DNA of 64,000 nt, taken from contig NZ_LZSY01000180.1 of assembly GCF_001665625.1 (NCBI RefSeq), positions 19,302 to 83,301 of the forward strand, in the 5' to 3' direction. Below the pieces are notes generated by a model that saw nothing but the letters and a program-made list of their open reading frames with translations, made no database searches and had not been told where the DNA came from. The position numbers and the translations under genes are program-made. Shown here piece by piece: positions 57,180 to 64,000 of this stretch (position 1 is the stretch's first letter; each line of letters starts with the position of its first letter). Source of the DNA: Mycolicibacterium peregrinum (GTDB lineage Bacteria > Actinomycetota > Actinomycetes > Mycobacteriales > Mycobacteriaceae).

Positions 57180-58160
57180 GTGTCCGCGATAACCAGAGAT
57201 TGCCGGTTATGCGGATCCACTGGCCCCCATCCGGCGATTGACGTTCGCGAGATGATGTTCGGTACTCGGGAACAATTTGAATATTTCTGCTGCGCTGCGT
57301 GCGATACCTTGCAGATCGACAAGGAGCTAGAGGGCGAAGACCTCATGCGTCACTACCCCTCGAACTACTACTCACACAGCGAGTCAGCGCAACCGGGCGC
57401 GTTTCGATGGCTGGTCACACAGCATGACGAGTACAAGCTGCGCGGCGGCAATCCGATTGTCGGTGCATTCATGAAGGCGCGTCTGACCGAAGGGCTCTTC
57501 CGTGTGCTCCTCGGCGGCGACGTCGTCAGAATGCTCGCTCAATTGGCCGTCGAGCACGACTCGCGCATTCTGGACGTCGGTTGTGGCACCGGGGGACTGC
57601 TGGACCGTCTGACCAGAATTGGATTCAACAACTTGGTCGGCGCGGACCCGTTCATCGAGGCCGATGGCCGATCTGCTGAAGGTGTGCCGCTGATGAAGGC
57701 AGATCTGCGCGATGTCGACGGCAAATTCGACCTCATCATGTTCAATCATTCGCTCGAACACGTTCCCGACCCGGTCGAGACCCTCAAGGTGGCGTACGGC
57801 AAGCTCGCCGCCGGAGGCATGTGCCTGGCTCGTGTGCCCACGACTTCGTCGGAAGCGTGGAGCACCTACCGGGCCGATTGGGTGCAGGCCGATGCACCGC
57901 GGCACATGGTCATACCCTCGCGGCAGGGAATGGCAGTGGCGGCCGAACGGGCTGGAATGCGAGTGGTTCGGACGTTCGATGACTCGAATTTGGGCCAGTT
58001 TCTCGGCAGTGAAGCGTATCGACGTGATGTCCCGGTGACCGATCCGAAGATACTGCGGATGTTCGGACCCAAGCAGCTGTGGGCGTGGGAAAAACGCGCA
58101 CAATTGCTCAACCGACAGGGACGGGGCGACCAGACGGGATTCGTCCTACAGGCAATCTGA
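57180..58160 (+). CDS. SAM methyltransferase with N-terminal zinc-ribbon-like motif
   Basis: A 326-aa protein. The N-terminus has two CxxC-type pairs, CRLCGS and CCAAC (residues about 9-12 and 40-44), as in a zinc ribbon. A class I methyltransferase core follows, with motif I ILDVGCGTGGLLD and later LIMFNHSLEHVPDP. The C-terminal part has HMVIPSRQGMAVAAERAGM and an end rich in W, K and R. GTG 57180 is supported by GAGGA (57168-57172); GTG 57156 is an alternative. Zinc-ribbon methyltransferases often act on NDP-sugars or natural products. In this locus a sugar C- or O-methylation is the simplest guess. Confidence 0.75.
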   Translation: MSAITRDCRLCGSTGPHPAIDVREMMFGTREQFEYFCCAACDTLQIDKELEGEDLMRHYPSNYYSHSESAQPGAFRWLVTQHDEYKLRGGNPIVGAFMKARLTEGLFRVLLGGDVVRMLAQLAVEHDSRILDVGCGTGGLLDRLTRIGFNNLVGADPFIEADGRSAEGVPLMKADLRDVDGKFDLIMFNHSLEHVPDPVETLKVAYGKLAAGGMCLARVPTTSSEAWSTYRADWVQADAPRHMVIPSRQGMAVAAERAGMRVVRTFDDSNLGQFLGSEAYRRDVPVTDPKILRMFGPKQLWAWEKRAQLLNRQGRGDQTGFVLQAI

Positions 58161-58376
58161 GGTATCGGACGAGTGGGAGCGGCCGGCCACCGGAAATCTT
58201 CTCTCTCACAGTCGATCTTGCGATTCGGGCACCGGTTGGCCCGCTGCGCTTTCGTCGTCGTGCCATCGTGCGGGTCAATTTCCCCATACTCAATCAGCAA
58301 ACCGATCCGGGTAGTGCCGGCTCGAGGCTAGAGTCACTCGAACTTACTGGAATACGAGCTGGGGGCCCAATTTCAC

Positions 58377-59216
58377 GTGACCGACCACGATGTTCGATCG
58401 CTGTACCTCGATCTGATCCGAGGCAACCTCACGAGGTACGGGATGCCGGAACGAATGCCCGCCGAGTGGACGCTGAGGCGACGGCTCTACTTCAAGACCC
58501 TCAATCGCATGATGGTTCGCGGTGGGGCGCATCGACTTGCCCGCGCGACTCCGAACGAGAATCGCAGCACCCTCGTCCGGCACAAGCGGGACTTGGGCAT
58601 CGATTGGCCGGCGGAGGCCGAGACGATGATCGGAATGCAACGACTGACCAGTCTTCAGCAGTGTGTCGAGACTGTACTCGCGGAGGACATCCCCGGCGAC
58701 CTGATCGAATGTGGTGTGTGGCGGGGCGGGGCCTGCATCCTGATGCGTGCCGTACTGGCCGCCTATGGGGATCAGACACGAAGCGTCTGGGTGGCGGACT
58801 CGTTCCAGGGCCTGCCACCTGCCGACCCCGACAACTACATCGCCGACAAGGGGCTCAGGACGCAGAGCCTGGCCGGCATACTGGGCGTGCCAGAAACTGA
58901 GGTCAGGGCGAACTTCGAGCGCTACGGACTGATGGACGACCAGGTCCGCTTCCTGCCCGGTTGGTTCAAGGACACCCTGAAAGACGCGCCGATCGATCGC
59001 ATTGCGGTGCTGCGGATCGACGGCGATCTGTACGAATCCACGATCCAGGCACTCGACGCGCTCTACCCGCGGCTGTCCCCGCAGGGCTTCTGCATCATCG
59101 ACGACTATCACGATCTCGAGCCATGTCGGCAAGCCGTCACCGACTACCGTGCGGAGCACGGGATCACCGCCGAGATCGTAGATATCGACGGGACTGCTGT
59201 GCTCTGGCGTAAATAG
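58377..59216 (+). CDS. TylF/MycF-family sugar O-methyltransferase
   Basis: A 279-aa enzyme of the macrocin O-methyltransferase family, which includes the rhamnosyl O-methyltransferases of GPL synthesis (Rmt/Mtf). Characteristic parts are DLIECGVWRGGACILMRAVL, WVADSFQGLPP, the metal-binding acid in RIDGDLYESTIQALDALYP and IIDDYHDLEPCRQAV. It begins at GTG 58377. In the 216-bp upstream space TAGAGT (58329-58334) is a candidate -10 box. It likely methylates rhamnose on the lipopeptide; position 2, 3 or 4 cannot be told from sequence. Confidence 0.88.
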   Translation: MTDHDVRSLYLDLIRGNLTRYGMPERMPAEWTLRRRLYFKTLNRMMVRGGAHRLARATPNENRSTLVRHKRDLGIDWPAEAETMIGMQRLTSLQQCVETVLAEDIPGDLIECGVWRGGACILMRAVLAAYGDQTRSVWVADSFQGLPPADPDNYIADKGLRTQSLAGILGVPETEVRANFERYGLMDDQVRFLPGWFKDTLKDAPIDRIAVLRIDGDLYESTIQALDALYPRLSPQGFCIIDDYHDLEPCRQAVTDYRAEHGITAEIVDIDGTAVLWRK

Positions 59217-59268
59217 CGAAAGGCGTTGGATCGTTCTGGATCTCACGTCGACGGCGTGCCGGCCGCGT

Positions 59269-59274
59269 TATGCT
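59269..59274 (+). promoter_or_regulatory. candidate -10 box TATGCT before the third glycosyltransferase
   Basis: TATGCT in GTTATGCT lies 84 bp before ATG 59358. It duplicates the element at 57139-57144. The resulting leader would be about 75 bases and contains no obvious hairpin. Confidence 0.35.
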
Positions 59275-59357
59275 GCCGAGCAGTTGAGCGTCGTCCGCAA
59301 GAGCTCCGGCTGTCATTTTCGCGGGCGCGCAAGGGACGTGAGAGGCCAGAATCTGCA

Positions 59358-60623
59358 ATGAAGATTGTCCTGGCAAGCTACGGAACCCGCGGTGACATCG
59401 AGCCGTGTGTCGCCGTGGGCCGTGAGCTGCTACGACGCGGACACGACGTGCACATGGCTGTCCCGCCCGACCTCGTCGGCTTTGCCGAGGCGGCCGGGCC
59501 GACAGCGATCCCGTACGGGCCGGATCTGCAGGCGGTGCTGGATGCGCACCGCGACTTCTGGACCCACTTCTTCCGGAACTTCTGGAAGGTCCGCGAGATG
59601 ATCAGGTTGCGACGGGAAGTGGTGGCGCCGTTCCACCAGTGCTGGAAGGACATCATTGCCACTTTGACGTCGCTCGCCGAAGATGCCGACCTGCTGTTCA
59701 CCGGAGTGAATTTCGAGGATGCCGCGGGCAACGTCGCTGAGTACTACGACATTCCGTTGGCCACATTGCATCTGTTCCCGCTTCGCGCCAATGGCCAGTT
59801 CGTGCCGTTCCTGCCGGGGCGGCTGGGCCGAACGGCGATGCGAGTGTCCGAATGGATTGCCTGGCGCAACGCCAGGAAAGTCGAGGGCATACAGCGAGGC
59901 GAACTGGCGTTGCCGAAGGCCACCTCTCCCTCGCCGTGGCGGCTCACCGAACGCGGTTGCCTGGAGATCCAGGGGTACGACGAAGCCTGCTTTCCCGGGT
60001 TGGCCGACGAATGGGCGCAATGGTCCGGTCAGCGGCCCTTCGTCGGTGCCTTGACGATGAATCTGCCAGGTGATTCAGACGAAGAGGTCGCCAGGTGGAT
60101 CGCGGCGGGGCCACCACCGATATTCTTCGGCTTCGGCAGCTTGCCGATGGAATCGGGCGCGAAAACACTCGCGATGATCAACTCGGCCTGCGCACAGCTC
60201 GGAGAGCGGGCGCTGGTGTGTGCGGCCGGAACCGACCTGAGCCACCTTCCCCGGTCCGAGCACGTCAAGATCGTCGGCACGATGAATTTCGCGACGGCGT
60301 TTCCCGGTTGTCGCGCGGTGGTGCACCATGGCGGATTGGGCACCACCGCCGCGGGCCTGCGCGCGGGGGTTCCCACGTTGATCCTGTCGACCGATCTCGA
60401 TCAGACGCTGTGGGGGCGCCGGGTCAAGGTGCTGAAAGTGGGTACGGCCCGGCGCTTTTCGGGCACGACGGAGAAGAGCCTGGTTGCTGACCTGCGCACG
60501 ATCCTCGAGCCGCAATATGCCGCCCGAGCGCGCGAGGTCGCCGCCCAGATGACCCAGCCTGCCGAAAGTATCGCGACCGCGGCAGATCTCGTGGAGAAAC
60601 TTGCCGGCGTCGGCCGGCTGTGA
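59358..60623 (+). CDS. GPL-type glycosyltransferase, third copy
   Basis: A 421-aa GT1-family enzyme starting MKIVLASYGTRGDIEP. The donor-binding VVHHGGLGTTAAGLRAGVP and LDQTLWGRRV are intact, as is RPFVGALTMNLP between the domains. The three copies share the same length, core and ends, and are clearly products of gene duplication. ATG 59358 was chosen because the family always starts at M-K-x-V/L-L-A; the frame is open further upstream. It converges with the P450 gene, 26 bp away. Confidence 0.88.
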   Translation: MKIVLASYGTRGDIEPCVAVGRELLRRGHDVHMAVPPDLVGFAEAAGPTAIPYGPDLQAVLDAHRDFWTHFFRNFWKVREMIRLRREVVAPFHQCWKDIIATLTSLAEDADLLFTGVNFEDAAGNVAEYYDIPLATLHLFPLRANGQFVPFLPGRLGRTAMRVSEWIAWRNARKVEGIQRGELALPKATSPSPWRLTERGCLEIQGYDEACFPGLADEWAQWSGQRPFVGALTMNLPGDSDEEVARWIAAGPPPIFFGFGSLPMESGAKTLAMINSACAQLGERALVCAAGTDLSHLPRSEHVKIVGTMNFATAFPGCRAVVHHGGLGTTAAGLRAGVPTLILSTDLDQTLWGRRVKVLKVGTARRFSGTTEKSLVADLRTILEPQYAARAREVAAQMTQPAESIATAADLVEKLAGVGRL

Positions 60624-60649
60624 CACAGCTCTGATCGGAGCTTTCCGCG

Positions 60650-62053
60650 TTACTCCGGCGAGTCACGTGAACCATGAGCGCTGGCGGGGCAGTGTTGTGG
60701 CGTTGCGGCCTGCGATGGCGGCTCGGCATCTCGGATCGCGCGGACGTGGATCATCCCGCCACGATGCGGAACGAACGTGACGTGCTTCGCCCGCTGCTTT
60801 TCGTCAGCCGCAGCAGTCGTGCTCAATTCGACCCGGCGCAGGATCTCACGGAGGACGAGCCGTATCTCCACCATGGCGAAGGTGGCACCGAGGCAGCGGC
60901 GGTTTCCGCCACCGAAAGGGAGCCAGGTGGTGGGGCTGAGGGAGGCGTCGAGCATTCGATCCGGGTCGAATCGATCCGGATCGGGGTACACCTCGGCGCT
61001 CGCGTGCACCAGCCCGATGGCCGGGTCGACCATGATGCCGGCCGGCAACCGATAGCCACCGATCTCGGTCGGCTCCTTGAGAACCCGTCCGGAGCTGAAC
61101 AGCACCGGACGGATCCGCAACGTCTCCTTGACCACGGCGTCGAGGTACTCGTCGCCGGACGCGTCGCCTGCCGCGCTGGCATCGGCGGCCCGCACCGCCT
61201 TGGCCAGCGCCTCCGGGTGGCGGGTCAGTCGCTCCAACGCCCAGGACAGTGCCGTCGCGGTGGTCTCGTGTCCGGCCGCGATCGCAGTCAGGAGCTGGTC
61301 GCGCAGTTCGCTGTCGGACATGGTGCGACCGTCGTCGTCGGTGGCGCGGACCAGCATGGCCAGCACGTCGGTACGGTGCTCGAGGTCGGGGTCGGCACGC
61401 CGGTCGGCGATCTCGGCGTAGAGCAGGGCGTCAGCTTCCTCGAATCGCCGGCCGACGCCTCGCCACGGGCGATGGCGCCGCAGGCTCGGTTTCGTAATCG
61501 CCGGTGTCTCCCAGGGTTTCATGTAGAGCAACCGCGGCACCACCCGGCGCAGCGCGGCCAGTCGCGCGGGGTCGCTGGCGCCGATGACTGTTCGCAGGAT
61601 CACCTCGAGCGTGATCTCCGTAGTCATGGGTGCCACCGGGAAGCTCTTTCCGACCGGCCACCCGGCGACGTTCTCTGCGGCGATCTCGACCATCTGAGCA
61701 GCCTGCTGCGCGACGGCGTCGCGATGAAATGCCGGCATCGTCAGGCGGCGCAGGGAGTGGTGCGCGTCCTCGTCGAGCACAAACAGCGAGCTCTCGCCGA
61801 GGAGACCGCGGAAAAACCAATGTGCTTCGCCGGAATGAAAGACCCGAGGGTCACCGGCGTACACCGTCTTGATGTCGGCAGGGTCGGCGAGGTAGACGAC
61901 CGTGCCCGACAACGGAATACGCAGCCGGAACATGTTCCCATAGCGGCGCTGGCACGCGCGCAGGAAGCGTAGACCGAAGCTTGCCATCAACGTGGACTGC
62001 ACCACCATGGGAAGTGGAGGGCCGGGCGGCAGTTCGGTTTTCGCGGCAGTCAC
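60650..62053 (-). CDS. cytochrome P450
   Basis: A 467-aa soluble-type P450. The oxygen-binding I-helix motif is AAGHETTA, the ExxR motif is KETLRIRP and the heme loop is FGGGNRRCLG with the thiolate ligand C387. The N-terminus is Pro-rich (ELPPGPPLP), the usual hinge in fatty-acid-type bacterial enzymes. The tail beyond residue 440 is extra and low in homology. It lies between the glycosyltransferases and mbtH and is read opposite to them. It could hydroxylate the acyl chain or a ring of the lipopeptide. Start is GTG 62053. Confidence 0.85.
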   Translation of the reverse strand: MTAAKTELPPGPPLPMVVQSTLMASFGLRFLRACQRRYGNMFRLRIPLSGTVVYLADPADIKTVYAGDPRVFHSGEAHWFFRGLLGESSLFVLDEDAHHSLRRLTMPAFHRDAVAQQAAQMVEIAAENVAGWPVGKSFPVAPMTTEITLEVILRTVIGASDPARLAALRRVVPRLLYMKPWETPAITKPSLRRHRPWRGVGRRFEEADALLYAEIADRRADPDLEHRTDVLAMLVRATDDDGRTMSDSELRDQLLTAIAAGHETTATALSWALERLTRHPEALAKAVRAADASAAGDASGDEYLDAVVKETLRIRPVLFSSGRVLKEPTEIGGYRLPAGIMVDPAIGLVHASAEVYPDPDRFDPDRMLDASLSPTTWLPFGGGNRRCLGATFAMVEIRLVLREILRRVELSTTAAADEKQRAKHVTFVPHRGGMIHVRAIRDAEPPSQAATPQHCPASAHGSRDSPE

Positions 62054-62709
62054 TTTGCGTGATCCCTAGCTACTAGACGGTACGGGTGCGGAAAGACCGA
62101 CGGCCTCGGATCGCAACCGACACGGGTGGCCGGTCGTGGCGTGCGCTCGCACGATCCACGGTCGCAGATCCGGGCTCTACGGTATTTCCCAACCGTACGA
62201 GTCTTGGCATGGGTACGGGGTGCTTTCGGTCGGAGACATCACCCACTGCGGGTGACCCGGGGCGGGTGATGGCACGTTTGCCTTCAACTCGGTTCCGGTG
62301 ACGACCATTAGTTCCCGTTCGCCGGGCGAAATGCTGTGCTGCTGCTCAGCAGATTTCTATGAGTTGCATTTGTCTCGCTGAAGGCTCGTAGAGGTCGGCC
62401 TGGTGCTGCGAAGTGGGCGGCCGGGCGGGAAAGGTCCACCCCTCAGCAAATATTGCCTCTACGAAGGTGGTGGGCGTAATCAGCGGTGGTGGCTGCGTAC
62501 GTATCGGCGAAACACGTCGCGGTCCAAGCGTTAGTGGCTAATTCGCTATGTTAACGGGGGTCGCGGTGGCGGGAACGCCACTGTGCATCGCCCACCGGGC
62601 GGCGAGTAGCAAATATTGACGATTTTTCTAAAACCGCCTGGCGACCGGGCTGTCTGGGTTAGGTTTAGAACGTGTTCCATTTAACTCGCCCAGATGGTCT
62701 GGAGAACTG
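62054..62709. other. 656-bp intergenic region between the P450 and mbtH
   Basis: No coding signal is supported. The right half has lower GC, with AT-rich patches at 62511-62553 and 62607-62632 and TTGACG at 62616-62621. It should contain the divergent promoters for the P450 and the mbtH-NRPS operon. A stem CTGCTG/CAGCAG (62339-62344 / 62347-62352) has a two-base loop and is not convincing. Confidence 0.4.
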
Positions 62710-62940
62710 GTGAGCATCAATCCATTCGACGACGACAACGGCAGTTTTTTCGTTTTGATCAACGACGAGGAGCAACACAGCCTGTGGCCGGCCTTCGCAG
62801 ATGTTCCGGCCGGCTGGCGGGTGGTCTACGGCGAGGCGGATCGCGCCTCCTGCTTGGAGTACATCGAGCAACATTGGCCTGACATCCGGCCGAAGAGTCT
62901 CCGCGAGAGGTTGGCACAGGGTCGGACTGTTGATCAGTAA
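62710..62940 (+). CDS. mbtH: MbtH-like protein
   Basis: A 76-aa NRPS partner that binds and activates adenylation domains. The family signature is complete: NPFDDDNGSFFVLINDEEQ, the three conserved tryptophans (SLWPAF, GWRVVY, QHWPDI), and RPKSLRER near the end. GTG 62710 has GGAGAA (62701-62706) upstream. Its TAA overlaps the NRPS start by 11 bp, so both are made together. GPL loci have mbtH just before the mps1 NRPS, as here. Confidence 0.95.
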   Translation: MSINPFDDDNGSFFVLINDEEQHSLWPAFADVPAGWRVVYGEADRASCLEYIEQHWPDIRPKSLRERLAQGRTVDQ

Positions 62941-64000
62941 GCCGTCGGCTGGAAATACCCGAAGTGATCACGGGGCACTTCCGCTCACGCGGGGCCAGCT
63001 GGACATTTGGCTTGCCGAGGAGTCTGGGCGCGCCGGTGTCAAGTGGCAGCTGGGAATGCTTGCCCGTCTCGACGGCGTCATCGAACATGACGTCCTCGAA
63101 CGGGCCATTCGTCACGTGGTCGCCGAGGCCGAACCCCTCAGGGCTGTATTTGCGGAGGTAGACGGCCAAGTTTTCCAGACGGTTGTCGACTATCCGGACA
63201 TCGAACTCGGCCGCTACGACTTGACGGGCTCGGCCGACCCGGTGCAGGACGCCTATCGGGTGGTTGCAGCGATCCGTCGAACGCCGATGCCGCTGGATGG
63301 TCCGCTGTTCAAGTTCGCGTTGATGCAGACTCGGTCTGACGAGTTCTACTTTTTTGTGTGCTGTCACCACATCGCGATCGACGGCATCGGCATGGGTCTC
63401 GTCATTCACCAGATTGCCGCTGCCTATACAGCAATCGATGCCGGCGAGGCGATACCGCCCACGATCTTCGGCCCGCTGAAGAGCATCATCGATTGCGAGT
63501 TCGAATACGAGGCTACCGACGATTACCTCGTTGATCAGGCCTATTGGTCCAAGAATGTACCGCCTGAAGCTGAGTCTCGTCCTGGACCCGCCGTCGGAGT
63601 CGCAAACCCGATCGATGAGTACGAGCCTTCTGCGCCAATCCGATTGGATCGTTGCGCGGTCGACAGGGCGCGAGAGCTCTCGAAAGCTCTCGGGGTCCGC
63701 CGAGCGTCGGTGGTCGCCGCGGCGTACGCGCTGCTCGTACATGGCGAGACCGGGGGATCCGAGGTTGTCCTCGATTTTCCGGTGAGTCGACGGGTGAGTC
63801 CTGAAGTACTGCTGATGCCCGGGATGGTTTCCGGAGTCGTGCCATTGGTTCTGACGACGTCACCGCAGTCCACAGTGGCCGAATTCTGCAGGCATGTCGA
63901 CACACGCATCCAGGAAGCGATGCGCCATCAGCGTTTCCCGCTCCGCGCTATCGAGAACAAGACGCGTTTCCAGGGGGCCGGGCAGCCGTCGACTCGGGCC
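62930..64000 (+). CDS. mps1: non-ribosomal peptide synthetase, N-terminal condensation domain (3' end beyond window)
   Basis: The first 357 codons of a large NRPS, in frame and stop-free to the right edge. TTG 62930 overlaps the mbtH end by 11 bp; the first in-frame ATG (63055) is inside the condensation domain, so TTG is preferred. The domain starts LPLTRGQLDIWLAEESG, the form seen in N-terminal condensation domains, and has the catalytic HHIAIDG (H146, H147, D151, G152). The early position and this entry block fit a starter condensation domain that acylates the first amino acid, as Mps1 does in GPL synthesis. The symbol is by context and is not proven. Confidence 0.82.
   Translation, partial: MISKPSAGNTRSDHGALPLTRGQLDIWLAEESGRAGVKWQLGMLARLDGVIEHDVLERAIRHVVAEAEPLRAVFAEVDGQVFQTVVDYPDIELGRYDLTGSADPVQDAYRVVAAIRRTPMPLDGPLFKFALMQTRSDEFYFFVCCHHIAIDGIGMGLVIHQIAAAYTAIDAGEAIPPTIFGPLKSIIDCEFEYEATDDYLVDQAYWSKNVPPEAESRPGPAVGVANPIDEYEPSAPIRLDRCAVDRARELSKALGVRRASVVAAAYALLVHGETGGSEVVLDFPVSRRVSPEVLLMPGMVSGVVPLVLTTSPQSTVAEFCRHVDTRIQEAMRHQRFPLRAIENKTRFQGAGQPSTRA

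Noticed and set aside
62339..62352. CTGCTG/CAGCAG stem as terminator
   Set aside because: Loop of two bases, no T-run, and no gene ends here (the P450 starts on the left and mbtH on the right).
62658..62676. Possible IdeR iron box (TTAGGTTTAG) upstream of mbtH
   Set aside because: Only a half-site with an inserted T; the second half is not palindromic.
62668..62677. LexA-like GAAC-N2-GTTC
   Set aside because: The mycobacterial SOS box needs a four-base centre; spacing here is two.

Overview
The window is high-GC actinobacterial DNA with GTG/TTG starts, 4-bp ATGA/GTGA/TTGA gene overlaps and many short 5' leaders. The gene families (trp-associated membrane protein, Lgt with a long tail, cydABDC, a 161-aa Dps, MmpS/MmpL, GAP proteins, glycopeptidolipid-type glycosyltransferases, an MbtH-NRPS pair) point to a Mycobacterium, most likely a rapid grower of the Mycolicibacterium type. 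No tRNA, rRNA, insertion sequence, integrase or CRISPR array was found.

Positions 1-41,600 look like conserved chromosomal backbone. In order: the end of an unrecognised gene; an adenine-specific DNA methyltransferase overlapping a possible cognate nuclease; a GntR/FadR regulator with an ABC ATPase, divergent from a 2-isopropylmalate synthase preceded by a leader peptide and hairpin; a peroxiredoxin; the trpE-(membrane protein)-trpC-trpB-trpA-lgt operon; TM2 and DUF2752 small membrane proteins; gltBD; pyruvate kinase; TesB thioesterase; a DUF4190-type protein; the cydABDC oxidase/exporter operon (minus strand); an HdeD-like protein; a polar amino acid ABC transporter; a rhodanese; a NarL-type two-component system; a DUF2339 membrane protein; a Dps with an upstream palindrome; an adenylate cyclase; a secreted Pro/Ala-rich protein and a membrane protein. 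From memory, the order trp-lgt / cyd / Dps2 / cyclase matches the M. smegmatis backbone.

Positions 42,098-64,000 form a glycopeptidolipid (GPL)-type lipopeptide locus that runs off the right edge. It holds mmpS and two mmpL transporters, a hemophore-like secreted protein, a short ORF coupled to a sulfotransferase-like gene, a PapA-like acyltransferase, three paralogous glycosyltransferases, two GAP-family membrane proteins on the opposite strand, two SAM methyltransferases, a TylF/MycF-type sugar O-methyltransferase, a cytochrome P450, then mbtH and the start of an NRPS with an N-terminal condensation domain. A working model is: the NRPS assembles an acylated peptide, the GTs add deoxysugars, methyl-, acyl- and possibly sulfotransferases decorate it, and MmpL/MmpS plus GAP proteins move it to the surface.

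The most unusual signals are: no ATG/GTG/TTG start for mmpS (a strong Shine-Dalgarno precedes ATT); a 12-codon relic of a second mmpS between the two mmpL genes; a candidate leaderless ORF with a GTGA overlap onto the sulfotransferase gene; a possible CTG start for cydD; a leu leader peptide on leuA; a 177-bp tandem duplication in a very long acidic Lgt tail; and the sulfotransferase, P450 and doubled GAP content of the GPL-type locus.
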